A DNA stretch of 64,000 nt from CAVRXQ01 sp963849105. GTDB lineage: Bacteria; Actinomycetota; Acidimicrobiia; Acidimicrobiales; Bog-793. Position 1 is the stretch's first letter; every line of letters begins with the position of its first letter. Positions 1 to 7,707 of the stretch are shown here, piece by piece. Position numbers and translations under genes: made by a program. Where the stretch lies: NCBI GenBank assembly GCA_963849105.1, contig CAWKGD010000003.1, positions 682,001 to 746,000 of the forward strand, given 5' to 3'. The notes under the pieces are model-generated. The model saw only the letters and a list, made by a program, of their open reading frames with translations, did not search any database and was not told where the DNA came from.

Positions 1-1
1 A

Positions 2-760
2 GCCGTGAAGGTGATCACTACCGCCGTCTTCGGCGGCAAGGTGATCGCCGTCGACGGGAACTATGACGACGTCAACAGGCTCTGCGCCGAACTCGCGAGC
101 GAACGCCCCGACTGGGCGTTCGTCAACGTGAATGTCCGGCCGTACTACGCGGAAGGATCGAAGACCCTGGCCTTCGAAGTCGCCGAGCAGCTCGGTTGGA
201 CCCTGCCCGACCACGTCATCGTTCCAGTCGCGTCCGGTTGCCAGCTGACCCGGATCGACAAGGGGTTCCGCGAGCTCGTCGAGATCGGGTTCGTCGAGGA
301 GCGGAACGTCCGCATCTCGGGATCACAGGCCGCCGGATGCGCGCCCGTCGCGACTGCGTATGCGAACGGATCGGATGACGTCCATCCGGTGAAACCGGAC
401 ACGATCGCGAAGTCGCTCGCGATCGGGAACCCCGCCGACGGTTGGCGGGCCCTCGAGATCGTCCGGCGAACCGGAGGCGCAGTCGCGGCGGCCACCGACG
501 ACGAGATCGTCGATGGAATCCGCCTTCTCGCACGCACAGAGGGGGTCTTCGCCGAGACCGCCGGGGGCGTGACGATCGCGACTCTGGCGAAGCTGGTGAC
601 AGAGGGCGTCGTGCGCAGCGACGAGACCGTCGTCGCCTACGTCACGGGGAACGGGTTGAAAACCGTCGAGGCGCTCGTTGATCGGGTCGAGACGACGGCG
701 ACCGTTCGTCCGTCGCTCGACGCGGCGCTTGACGCGCTCGGGGAGTTGGTGCCCGCATGA
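2..760 (+). CDS. thrC: Threonine synthase, C-terminal part (5' truncated by window edge)
   Basis: Converts O-phosphohomoserine to threonine with PLP, the last step of threonine biosynthesis in the cytoplasm. The visible 250 or so residues carry the fold-type II PLP features of the C-terminal two thirds: a conserved SGCQL segment, a SQAAGCAPVATA region and a late VTGNGLKT motif typical of threonine synthases. The reading frame is open to the first base, and the N-terminal domain with the PLP-binding lysine lies upstream of the window, so an internal GTG at position 5 is not taken as the start. The stop overlaps the next gene's ATG (ATGA), implying co-translation with the sulfur-carrier gene. 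The family call is confident; completeness cannot be judged. Confidence 0.9.
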   Translation, partial: AVKVITTAVFGGKVIAVDGNYDDVNRLCAELASERPDWAFVNVNVRPYYAEGSKTLAFEVAEQLGWTLPDHVIVPVASGCQLTRIDKGFRELVEIGFVEERNVRISGSQAAGCAPVATAYANGSDDVHPVKPDTIAKSLAIGNPADGWRALEIVRRTGGAVAAATDDEIVDGIRLLARTEGVFAETAGGVTIATLAKLVTEGVVRSDETVVAYVTGNGLKTVEALVDRVETTATVRPSLDAALDALGELVPA

Positions 761-1032
761 GCGTCACCGTGCGGGTTCCGACGCAACTCCGCCAACTCAC
801 GGGCAATGCGCGCGAGGTGACCGCTCCGGCCGGTGCGTTGCGAGAGGTCATCGCGTCGCTCGAGTCGGCACATCCCGGCATCAAGTCGCGGATCCTCGAC
901 GAGGATGGTCGTCTGCGGCGATTCGTCATGCTCTTCGTTGACGACGAGGACGCCCGCCTGCTCGGCGGGCTGGACACCGTTGTCAACAACGGTCAGACCC
1001 TCTCAATCGTGCCCGCGGTCGCGGGTGGATGA
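757..1032 (+). CDS. cysO: CysO/MoaD/ThiS-type ubiquitin-like sulfur carrier protein
   Basis: A 91-residue beta-grasp sulfur carrier ending in Gly-Gly. Such tails are activated by adenylation and converted to a thiocarboxylate that donates sulfur. The C-terminal pattern VDDEDARLLGGLDT followed by PAVAGG closely matches mycobacterial CysO as I remember it, which supplies sulfur to CysM for cysteine synthesis from O-phosphoserine. The match to molybdopterin MoaD is looser. The start ATG overlaps the thrC stop (ATGA), so it sits in a threonine synthase operon rather than beside cysM or a JAMM protease. No activating enzyme gene is present in the window. The sulfur carrier role is confident; the pathway (cysteine, thiamine, Moco) is inferred from resemblance only. 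Confidence 0.85.
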   Translation: MSVTVRVPTQLRQLTGNAREVTAPAGALREVIASLESAHPGIKSRILDEDGRLRRFVMLFVDDEDARLLGGLDTVVNNGQTLSIVPAVAGG

Positions 1033-1245
1033 TTCGTCGAAAACAGCGCGCGACTCCATGCGATGTGTCGGGGAGTCGGCACGACAACGGTTGAAACGGT
1101 AGGGGACGACCCCCCGTTTCTGGTGCGGAGGCGGGTTTCGACGCGTCGAGACGGAGGCGGTCGCTCCTCCTGCGCCACGAGGCGGTCACCTGCGTGTCCA
1201 GCGCTTGGCGGTCGGGGCCGGAGGTCGCGCAGGGACGGAAGCCCC

Positions 1246-1274
1246 ATGACGGAACCCGAGAGCTGGCGTAGTTT
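1246..1274 (+). promoter_or_regulatory. Putative promoter for the DUF1918-usp pair
   Basis: ATGACG (1246-1251) and TAGTTT (1269-1274) are separated by 17 nt and resemble a housekeeping -35/-10 pair. Transcription would begin around 1281, leaving either a roughly 50-nt leader to the ATG at 1333 or an almost leaderless GTG at 1282. The remaining 1033-1245 stretch holds nothing I recognise. Confidence 0.4.
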
Positions 1275-1332
1275 CGACCGTGTGGGTGCTCGGGGGCATT
1301 CGCGGGCTCCGAGTGAAATGGCGGGAGGCGAC

Positions 1333-1524
1333 ATGGTCGAAGTGGGATCTCGGATCGTCGTCGAGTCCGAGAAAGTGGGCACGCCCTCGCGCTCCGGCGT
1401 GGTGCTCGCTGTCGAGGGCGACCTGGTAAAAGTCCACTGGGATAACGAAGAGGAGACGACATTCCTCCCAGCGGCGGGATCGTTACGAGTCGTCTCCGAA
1501 GCGCGCGATCACGCTCGGGAGTGA
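1333..1524 (+). CDS. DUF1918 family small protein
   Basis: A 63-residue protein of the DUF1918 type: a small beta-rich module starting VEVGSRIVV, with a central VVLAVEGDLVKVHWD and an acidic segment. Members are common in actinobacteria, and their function is unknown to me. The ATG at 1333 is chosen because GGGAGG (1323-1328) sits 4 nt upstream. An in-frame ATG at 1318 and GTG at 1282 are alternatives, the latter 7 nt after a TAGTTT hexamer. It is followed 11 nt later by a universal stress protein, so the two are probably co-transcribed and may share a stress context. Confidence 0.75.
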   Translation: MVEVGSRIVVESEKVGTPSRSGVVLAVEGDLVKVHWDNEEETTFLPAAGSLRVVSEARDHARE

Positions 1525-1535
1525 GAGAAGCAGCG

Positions 1536-1937
1536 ATGCGCGGGGAGATCATTGTCGGCTACATCTTCGGAACCGAAGCGCAAGCCGCCCTCGAACGGGC
1601 GATCGTGGAGGCGCAAAAGCACAGCGCACGACTCGTTGTCGTCCATTCGGGCAAAGGTGGTTTGGAGGAGACTGACGAAGAAGTTCTAGCGTATTCCAAT
1701 GCGCTGGCGCGCATCGACGACGACCTGAATTCTGCCGGCATCGATCACGAGGTGCAGGAGTTTGTTCTTGGACACGAACCCGCCGACGACCTGGTACGCA
1801 TCGCGCGTGAACGCGACGCGGACATGATCGTCATCGGACTGCATCGGCGAACACGAGTCGGGAAGTTCCTTCTCGGGTCCACCGCTCAAGACGTGCTCCT
1901 CGAAGCAGACTGTCCGGTGTTAGCGGTGAAGCGGTAG
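1536..1937 (+). CDS. Universal stress protein (UspA family)
   Basis: A single-domain UspA protein of about 133 residues. The C-terminal nucleotide-binding signature is visible as DMIVIGLHRRTRVGKFLLGS followed by a TAQDVLLEADCPVLAV tail, which fits the G-2x-G-9x-G-S/T class that can bind ATP. The N-terminal beta strand EIIVGYIFG replaces the more usual VGVDGS pattern. The ATG at 1536 is preferred over a GTG at 1521 because GAGAAG lies a suitable distance upstream. The gene lies directly after the DUF1918 gene and ends in a hairpin terminator. A cytoplasmic stress-adaptation role is family knowledge; no specific ligand or stimulus can be read here. Confidence 0.88.
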   Translation: MRGEIIVGYIFGTEAQAALERAIVEAQKHSARLVVVHSGKGGLEETDEEVLAYSNALARIDDDLNSAGIDHEVQEFVLGHEPADDLVRIARERDADMIVIGLHRRTRVGKFLLGSTAQDVLLEADCPVLAVKR

Positions 1938-1970
1938 CGGCAACACCGCTTCAATCTTTCTCTTTGGTTT
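1928..1970 (+). terminator. Hairpin terminator after the usp gene
   Basis: GAAGCGGT (1928-1935) pairs with ACCGCTTC (1945-1952) around a 9-nt loop and is followed by a T-rich run (aatctttctctttgg). The usp stop codon lies at the start of the loop. It separates usp from the convergent end of the trp operon. Confidence 0.65.
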
Positions 1971-1992
1971 CTTGCGCGACCGTTCTCCCGGA

Positions 1993-3084
1993 TCACGACC
2001 GCACGAGCGTTCTCCGGGTCGTGATCGCCGCAGCCAGCGCCTCGAGCGCGTCGACCGTCATCTGCCAGCTCAGGCAGGCGTCGGTGATGCTCTGTCCGTA
2101 GACGAGCGAGCCTGCGTGCCCGAGGCGCAGATCTTGTCGTCCGGCGACAAGGAAACTCTCGAGCATCACGCCGACGATGCCCCCTTCGCCGCTTCCGATG
2201 CGGTCGGCGAGCTCGGCGATCACCGCGCGCTGACGCTCGTGGTCCTTGCCGCTGTTCGCGTGGCTGGCGTCGATCATCAAGCGACGGGGAAGCCGATGAT
2301 GCTCCAAGGCGTCCAATGCCTCGCCGACGCTCGCCGCGTCGTAGTTCGGACCGGTCGAGGTCCCGCGTAGGACGACGTGGCAGTCAGGGTTTCCCTTCGT
2401 TCGGATCACTGCCGGTCGTCCGTCATCGGTGATCGCCGGAAAGACCTGCGGGCGCGCGGCGACCGCGACAGAGTCGACGGCGGATTGGACGTGACCGTCG
2501 GTCGGATTCTTGAAGCCGACGGGCATCGACAATCCGCTTGCCATGTTGCGGTGGATCGGGCTCTGAGTCGTGCGGGCACCGATCGCTGCCCAGCAGACCG
2601 CGTCTGCGACGTACGGCGGCGTGATCGGGTCGAGGAACTCACAGGCCGTCGGAACGCCGAGCGACAAGATGTCGACGAGCAACCGGCGGGCGGCGACGAT
2701 GCCATCGTTGACCCGGTTCGTGCCGTCGAGCCCTGGGTCGTTGATCAACCCTCGCCAGCCGTGACTCGTCCTCGCCTTCTCGAAGTACACGCGCATCAGG
2801 ATGAACAGCTGGTCCGACAGGCGGTCGGCGAGCCCTTGCAGGCGTATCGCGTATTCGAGTGCCGCGGTGGGATCGTGGACGGAGCAGGGACCGACGATCA
2901 CCGCCAAGCGGTCGTCGAGGCCGTCGATGATCGCGGCGACCGCCTCACGTCCAAGGAGCACGACCTCTTCGAGCACTCCGTCGAGGGGGAACTGCCCGAG
3001 GACCTCTTCGGGCGAGACGAGCGGGCTGATCGATTCGATCCGGCGATCCCGAATCGGTGATCGCGCCCCCGATTCAGTAGCCAT
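1993..3084 (-). CDS. aroG: 3-deoxy-7-phosphoheptulonate (DAHP) synthase, type I
   Basis: Condenses phosphoenolpyruvate and erythrose 4-phosphate to DAHP, the entry step of the shikimate pathway. The protein is about 363 residues, the normal size of the E. coli AroF/G/H class. Characteristic segments are IVGPCSVHD, LMRVYFEKAR with GWRGLINDP, a conserved ARTTQSP region, RTKGNPDCHVVLRG and IDASHANSGKDH. The ATG at 3084 lies inside the last codons of trpA (11-bp overlap), so it is the last gene of the trp operon and is probably translationally coupled. Its placement suggests that flux into the shikimate pathway is controlled by tryptophan through the upstream attenuator. Direct feedback specificity (Trp, Tyr or Phe) cannot be told from sequence alone. 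Confidence 0.95.
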   Translation of the reverse strand: MATESGARSPIRDRRIESISPLVSPEEVLGQFPLDGVLEEVVLLGREAVAAIIDGLDDRLAVIVGPCSVHDPTAALEYAIRLQGLADRLSDQLFILMRVYFEKARTSHGWRGLINDPGLDGTNRVNDGIVAARRLLVDILSLGVPTACEFLDPITPPYVADAVCWAAIGARTTQSPIHRNMASGLSMPVGFKNPTDGHVQSAVDSVAVAARPQVFPAITDDGRPAVIRTKGNPDCHVVLRGTSTGPNYDAASVGEALDALEHHRLPRRLMIDASHANSGKDHERQRAVIAELADRIGSGEGGIVGVMLESFLVAGRQDLRLGHAGSLVYGQSITDACLSWQMTVDALEALAAAITTRRTLVRS

Positions 3085-3862
3085 CGGCGTCCCCGAGGAA
3101 GGTGGCGCCCATACTCGCCGAATCCGCCGGCGTTCTCTCGTCGAGCGCCGCGCGCAGCGAGCGCACGAAGTCGCGCAGGGCCGCCGGACCGTCCTGCGCG
3201 ACTTCGATCGCGCGTGATCCGACGATGACGCCGTCAACCAGGTCGGCGATCGACTGTGCCTGCTCAGGTGTCGCGATGCCGAATCCGGCGTAGACCGGGA
3301 TATCCGTGACGCGACGCACCCGCCTCGCAAAGTCGGGAAGTGAGAGCGGCATCTCGCCGCGCGCACCGGTGACGCCGGTGACGGTGACGAGATAGAGCCA
3401 GCCGTCCGTCGCTGATGCAGCGAGGCGGATGCGTTCGTCACTCGATGTCGGCGCGACGAGTTGAATCCTGTGCAAGTCAGAGCGCACATCGGCGGGGAGG
3501 TCGGCGACGATGACACTCGTCGCTCCCGCTGCGCGGATGTCATCGTTTAATTGTTTCCACCCGTACGCCTCAAACAACGAGGCGTAGGTCATCGGCACGA
3601 GCGGGATCTCTGGGCACTGTTCGTGAGTGGCGGCAAGCACCTCCAAACAGCGGCTCGTCCGCATTCCGTCCTTCAGCGCCCGCTCGGCGGCGCGGCGGAT
3701 CACGGGTCCGTCAGCGAGCGGATCGGAAAACGGGAAGCCGATCTCGACGATGTCGGCGCCTCCTTCGACTGCGGCGCGGGCGAAGACCGGTGTGTCGTCG
3801 GCCGCCATCAGGTAGATGACGAGCCGCTTTTGCGCGCGAGCTTGTGATTCAGCCGACGTCAA
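3074..3862 (-). CDS. trpA: Tryptophan synthase alpha subunit
   Basis: Cleaves indole-3-glycerol phosphate to indole and glyceraldehyde 3-phosphate; indole is passed to TrpB through the alpha2-beta2 tunnel. The protein is 262 residues, the usual size for a TIM barrel of this family. The catalytic acids appear as VEIGFPFSDPLADGP, with Glu40 and Asp51 the likely counterparts of E. coli Glu49 and Asp60. Phosphate-binding glycines show in YAGFGIATPEQ and DGVIVGSRAIE. The start overlaps the 3' end of trpB by 14 bp and the stop overlaps aroG by 11 bp. Nothing is missing. Confidence 0.96.
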   Translation of the reverse strand: MTSAESQARAQKRLVIYLMAADDTPVFARAAVEGGADIVEIGFPFSDPLADGPVIRRAAERALKDGMRTSRCLEVLAATHEQCPEIPLVPMTYASLFEAYGWKQLNDDIRAAGATSVIVADLPADVRSDLHRIQLVAPTSSDERIRLAASATDGWLYLVTVTGVTGARGEMPLSLPDFARRVRRVTDIPVYAGFGIATPEQAQSIADLVDGVIVGSRAIEVAQDGPAALRDFVRSLRAALDERTPADSASMGATFLGDADGY

Positions 3863-4973
3863 GGTGGGCGAGCACCTCCTTCAGGTCCTTGTCGCCGCGA
3901 CCCGACAGACAGACGACGACGAGCGTCGCGTCGAGTTCGCGCGCCCGCGCAAGCGCGTGGGCGGGTTCGAGAGCAGGGATGATGCCCTCCAATCGGGAGA
4001 GATCGCGGAAGGTGGCGAGCGCTTCGGCATCGCTTGCGTGCACGTACTCGGCTCGTCCGATGTGCGCGAGGTAGGCGTGCTCTGGGCCGACGCCCGGGTA
4101 ATCGAGCCCCGCCGAGATGGACGTGGCGTCTTCGATCTGGCCGTCGGAGTCCGCGAGGATCGACGAACGCGCCCCGTGGAGAACACCGGGTCGGCCCTTG
4201 CCGATCGAGGCGGCGCCTTCGGCCTCGACGCCGATCAGGCGCACGCCTTCGTCGGCGAGGAATCCGTGGAAGATGCCGATCGCGTTCGAACCGCCGCCGA
4301 CGCAGGCGACGACGGCGTCGGGCAGGCGGCCTTCGGCCTCGAGGATCTGGCGGCGCGCCTCAGTGCCGATCACGGACTGCAGCTGGGCGACGATTTCGGG
4401 GTACGGCGCGGGGCCGACGCACGAGCCGATCAAGTAGTGCGTCGTCTCGACGTTCGTGATCCAGTCGCGGATCGCCTCGCTGACTGCCTCTTTCAGGGTA
4501 CGCGTGCCGAAGCCGACCGGTCGGACCGCCGCGCCTAGCAGGCGCATCCGTTCTACGTTCGGCTGCTGGCGGCGGATGTCCTCCTCTCCCATGTAGACGA
4601 CACACTCGAGGCCAAAGTGGGCACAGACGGTCGCGACCGCGACGCCGTGCTGTCCGGCGCCGGTCTCGGCGACGATCCGGTGCTTGCCGAGGAAGCGGGC
4701 GAGCAACACCTGTCCGAGCGCGTTGTTCAACTTGTGCGCTCCGGTGTGGAGGAGATCCTCACGTTTCAAATAGAGGCGCTTTTGCGGATCGAAGCGTTCG
4801 GCGATCGTCAACGGGGTCGGACGACCGGCGTAGTTGGCGAGCAGGCCGTCGAACTCGCGGCGGAATTCCGGGTCGTCGCGCACCTCTTGCCAGCCCGCCT
4901 CGAGCTCGTCGAGGGCCGGGATCAAGGTCTCCGGCACGTAGCGACCGCCGAAAGGACCGAAGTCGGCGCTCAC
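3849..4973 (-). CDS. trpB: Tryptophan synthase beta subunit
   Basis: The PLP enzyme that joins indole and serine to make tryptophan. It is a TrpB1-type protein of 374 residues. The PLP lysine is Lys81 in HTGAHKLNNALGQ; ETGAGQHGVA, a GEED segment and the phosphate-binding CVGGGSNAIG follow in order. The GTG at 4973 is chosen because it forms a GTGA overlap with the trpCF stop and gives the family-typical N-terminus SADFGPFGGRYVPE; longer upstream readings run into trpCF. It is an operon member between trpCF and trpA. Confidence 0.96.
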   Translation of the reverse strand: MSADFGPFGGRYVPETLIPALDELEAGWQEVRDDPEFRREFDGLLANYAGRPTPLTIAERFDPQKRLYLKREDLLHTGAHKLNNALGQVLLARFLGKHRIVAETGAGQHGVAVATVCAHFGLECVVYMGEEDIRRQQPNVERMRLLGAAVRPVGFGTRTLKEAVSEAIRDWITNVETTHYLIGSCVGPAPYPEIVAQLQSVIGTEARRQILEAEGRLPDAVVACVGGGSNAIGIFHGFLADEGVRLIGVEAEGAASIGKGRPGVLHGARSSILADSDGQIEDATSISAGLDYPGVGPEHAYLAHIGRAEYVHASDAEALATFRDLSRLEGIIPALEPAHALARARELDATLVVVCLSGRGDKDLKEVLAHLDVG

Positions 4974-6127
4974 GTCCGCGCCGCCTCGATGAACGCCCGC
5001 ACCCGTGCGTGGTCTTTGATCCCCGGAGCGGATTCGAGCGATGACGAGGCGTCGACCGCCCACGGCCGGACGGCTTCGATCGCCGCCCGCACGTTCTCCG
5101 GCCCGAGGCCTCCGGCGAGCATCACCCGGCCGTCGAGACCGGCGGCGGACGACAAATGCGTGGGATCTCGCCCGTTCCACGGCTGATCGACGACTCGGGC
5201 GACCGGCTCACCGTCGCGCAACAGCACCGCCTCGCGCCCGCGGGGGAGCCCCGGCTCTTCTCCGTACAACTGGACGAGGTCAGCGGCGGTCGCCTGGGCC
5301 TCTCCGACGAATACCGCAACCGAGAGCACGCTCGGTGGCACGTCGAGCAGCCGCTCGGCGCGGCGCGGGCTCCCATCGGCGAAGACGAACCCGATGAGGT
5401 CGGCTCCGGCTTCAACGGCCGCGTCGACATCTTGTTGGCGCGTGAGCCCGCAGACTTTGACAAGGGGGCGAGATCCGAGCTCGCCTAACTTTGCCGGCGG
5501 ATCGGCAGCGCGCATCAGCGCCGAGCCGACAAGGACGGCGTCGGCGCCGGCGAGCTCCGCGGCAGCCGCTTGGGCGCGCGTTTCGATGCCGCTTTCGGCG
5601 ACGACGATGCGGTCCTTCGGAGCGCGACGGACGAGTGCGAGCTGCGCGCCACGGTCAATGGCGAAGGTCGAGAGGTCCCTGGCGTTGATGCCGATCACCG
5701 GCGCGTCGAGTGTCACGGCGCGCTCGAGTTCCATCGCGTCGTGCGCTTCGACGAGCGCATCCATACCCAACAAGTCGGCGCACGACAGCAGTTCGGCAAC
5801 TTGTTGGTCTCCGAGGTCTCGGAGGATTAACAAAACGGCGTCCGCCCCGGCATCGCGGACCTCCCCCAGATGCGCGCGCGTCGAGAAGAAACCCTTTGCG
5901 ATCAGCGGCGCATCGGTCGCGGCGCGCGCCGCCGATACGTCGGCGAGCGAGCCGTCGAAGCGATCGTCGACGAGGATCGAGATCGCCGCGGCGCCGCTTT
6001 CCGCGAATTGCGAAGCGAGCAGTGCCGGGTCGGCTCCTGGCCGGAGCGCACCAGCAGAGGGGGACCGTCGTTTCACCTCCGCGATCAGCGAAAGCCCAGG
6101 CCTTGCGAGCGCGTCTATGAACTTCAT
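4970..6127 (-). CDS. trpCF: Bifunctional indole-3-glycerol phosphate synthase / phosphoribosylanthranilate isomerase (fused TrpC-TrpF)
   Basis: Catalyses two consecutive steps: isomerisation of phosphoribosylanthranilate (TrpF) and ring closure to indole-3-glycerol phosphate (TrpC). Residues 1-215 are a TrpC barrel with IAEVKRRSPS, LVEAHD, IGINARDLSTF and VVAESGI. The usual N-terminal helical extension of some 40 residues is absent, and the common KDF motif reads KGF. Residues 221-385 are a TrpF barrel with VKVCGLT, GFVFADGSPR and MLAGGLGPENV. The TrpF half is only about 165 residues, against roughly 200 in the family. It appears shortened after QLYGEE, and the usual GGTG-type loop reads VVDQPWNGRD. 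The ATG forms an ATGA overlap with the trpD stop. No separate trpC or trpF exists in the window, so the fusion presumably does both jobs. Confidence 0.9.
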   Translation of the reverse strand: MKFIDALARPGLSLIAEVKRRSPSAGALRPGADPALLASQFAESGAAAISILVDDRFDGSLADVSAARAATDAPLIAKGFFSTRAHLGEVRDAGADAVLLILRDLGDQQVAELLSCADLLGMDALVEAHDAMELERAVTLDAPVIGINARDLSTFAIDRGAQLALVRRAPKDRIVVAESGIETRAQAAAAELAGADAVLVGSALMRAADPPAKLGELGSRPLVKVCGLTRQQDVDAAVEAGADLIGFVFADGSPRRAERLLDVPPSVLSVAVFVGEAQATAADLVQLYGEEPGLPRGREAVLLRDGEPVARVVDQPWNGRDPTHLSSAAGLDGRVMLAGGLGPENVRAAIEAVRPWAVDASSSLESAPGIKDHARVRAFIEAART

Positions 6128-7143
6128 GTCAGTGCCCCACTATTCGAGAAGGCGACGAGCTCTCGGAGTCGTTCGCTCGCCGCGCCGCTGTCGAGTGCCT
6201 GCTGCGCGAGATCGACACCCTCTTTGAGGTCGCTCGATCCGTGGGCGGCGGAGATCGCGGCTGCGGCGTTGAACACGATCGCCTCACGCTGCGGTCCGCG
6301 CCCTCCGTTGAAGACGCGCAGGATGGCGCCGGCATTCTCAGCGGGGCTGCCGCCGGCGAGCGCGTCGAGCGGACAGCGCGAGATACCGAAGTCCTCGGGT
6401 CGCACGGTGCGTTCGCGGACCTCACCGTTGGTGACCTCGGCGACGAGGTTCTCCCCGACCGGCGAGAACTCATCGATGCCCCCTGCCCCGTGGACCACGA
6501 AGGCGTGATGCGCGCCGAGCTGCGCGAGCACCTCGGCGATCGTGCGCACGAGGTGGCTCGAGTACACGCCGATCACCTGGGCGCGCGCGCCGGCGGGATT
6601 CGTCAGCGGGCCGAGCACGTTGAAGACCGTCCGTGTCGAGAGCTCGCGGCGCACCGACGCGGCGTAGCGCATCGCGGGGTGATGCAACGGCGCGAAGAGG
6701 AAACCGAAACCGAGCTCGTCGATCGATCGCTCGACGAGGTGCCGAGGCTGCTCGAGTTCGAAGCCAAGCGCCTCGAGGACATCCGCAGATCCGCACGCGG
6801 ACGACACCGCGCGATTGCCATGCTTCGCGACGCCTGCGCCCGCCGCGGCGGCGAGCAAGGCTGCCGCGGTCGAGATGTTGATCGTGCGAGCACCGTCCCC
6901 ACCCGTGCCCGCGGTGTCGACGAGATCAGTGCGCTTTGGCCGCACGGAGACGGCGTGGTCGCGCATCGCTTGGGCGCACCCGGCGATCTCGTCGGCAGTT
7001 TCACCCTTGGCGCGCAACGCGATGAGGAATGCGGCGATCTGGGATTCGGTCGCTTCGCCGACCATGATCGTGTGCATCGCTTCCTGCGCCTGTTCGCGCG
7101 CGAGGTCCTGGCGTTCGAGGAGCTGATCGACAAAGAGCGGCAT
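6124..7143 (-). CDS. trpD: Anthranilate phosphoribosyltransferase
   Basis: Transfers phosphoribosyl from PRPP to anthranilate. The protein is 339 residues, normal size. The nucleoside-phosphorylase-like fold shows the PRPP/Mg motif DTAGTGGDGARTINIST, KHGNRAVSSACGSADVLEALG and VFNVLGPLTNPA. The ATG at 7143 overlaps the trpG stop by one base (TGATG), and the stop overlaps trpCF (ATGA). The in-frame sequence upstream is the trpG region read out of its real frame, so the ATG at 7143 is the only sensible start. Confidence 0.96.
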   Translation of the reverse strand: MPLFVDQLLERQDLAREQAQEAMHTIMVGEATESQIAAFLIALRAKGETADEIAGCAQAMRDHAVSVRPKRTDLVDTAGTGGDGARTINISTAAALLAAAAGAGVAKHGNRAVSSACGSADVLEALGFELEQPRHLVERSIDELGFGFLFAPLHHPAMRYAASVRRELSTRTVFNVLGPLTNPAGARAQVIGVYSSHLVRTIAEVLAQLGAHHAFVVHGAGGIDEFSPVGENLVAEVTNGEVRERTVRPEDFGISRCPLDALAGGSPAENAGAILRVFNGGRGPQREAIVFNAAAAISAAHGSSDLKEGVDLAQQALDSGAASERLRELVAFSNSGALT

Positions 7144-7707
7144 CAGAGGCTCCCTTTGAGGAAGTTCTCGGCGATCGCCGATCCGTCCGGCGTCAGCACC
7201 GACTCTGGATGAAATTGGACGCCGACGATCGGCAGCTTGCGGTGTCGCACCGCCATGATCTCGCCGTCGTCCGCGTGGGCGGTCTCTTCGAGCAAAGACG
7301 GCAGTCGGGTCGCGGCGAGCGAGTGGTAGCGGCCGGCGACGAGTGGCTCGGGCACGCCGCTGAAAAGGCCGGTGCTGTCGTGGTGGATCGGTCGCGCCTT
7401 TCCGTGGATCAGCTCCTTTGCGTAACCGATCGTTCCGCCAAACGCTTCGACGATCATCTGGTGTCCGAGACACACGCCGAGTGTCGGCGTGTGTCGACCG
7501 ACGCGCCGGATCACGTCGATCACCTCTGGTCGGTCCGAGGGACGGCCCGGACCGGGGGAGACGACGAGATACTCGGGCGCGAGCGCCGCCGCGTCGTCGG
7601 CGTCGATCTCGTCGCTGCCGCGCGACGGACACTACGACCCCGAGTGCGCCGAAGAGATGCGCGAGGTTGTAAGTGAACGAGTCATAGTTGTCGAGGAGGA
7701 GCATCAT
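7143..7707 (-). CDS. trpG: Anthranilate synthase glutaminase subunit, interrupted by a one-base insertion
   Basis: Class I glutamine amidotransferase that feeds ammonia to TrpE. The first 30 codons from the ATG at 7707 give the typical TrpG start, LLLDNYDSFTYNLAHLFG. At 7617-7620 one extra base shifts the frame. From AGC at 7616 on, the other frame gives SDEIDADDAAALAPEYLVV, the oxyanion loop SPGPG, the nucleophile motif GVCLGHQ and GVQFHPES. Removing one G or C from gcggc would restore a protein of about 187 residues, the normal TrpG size. The ATG overlaps the trpE stop (ATGA) and the stop overlaps trpD. Since the rest of the operon is intact, a sequencing or assembly error is the simplest explanation; a true pseudogene or programmed frameshift is less likely. 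Confidence 0.88.

Noticed and set aside
1063..1332. Longer reading of the DUF1918 gene starting at 1063
   Set aside because: The extra codons show no protein character, a promoter-like pair lies inside, and a good ribosome-binding site precedes the ATG at 1333.
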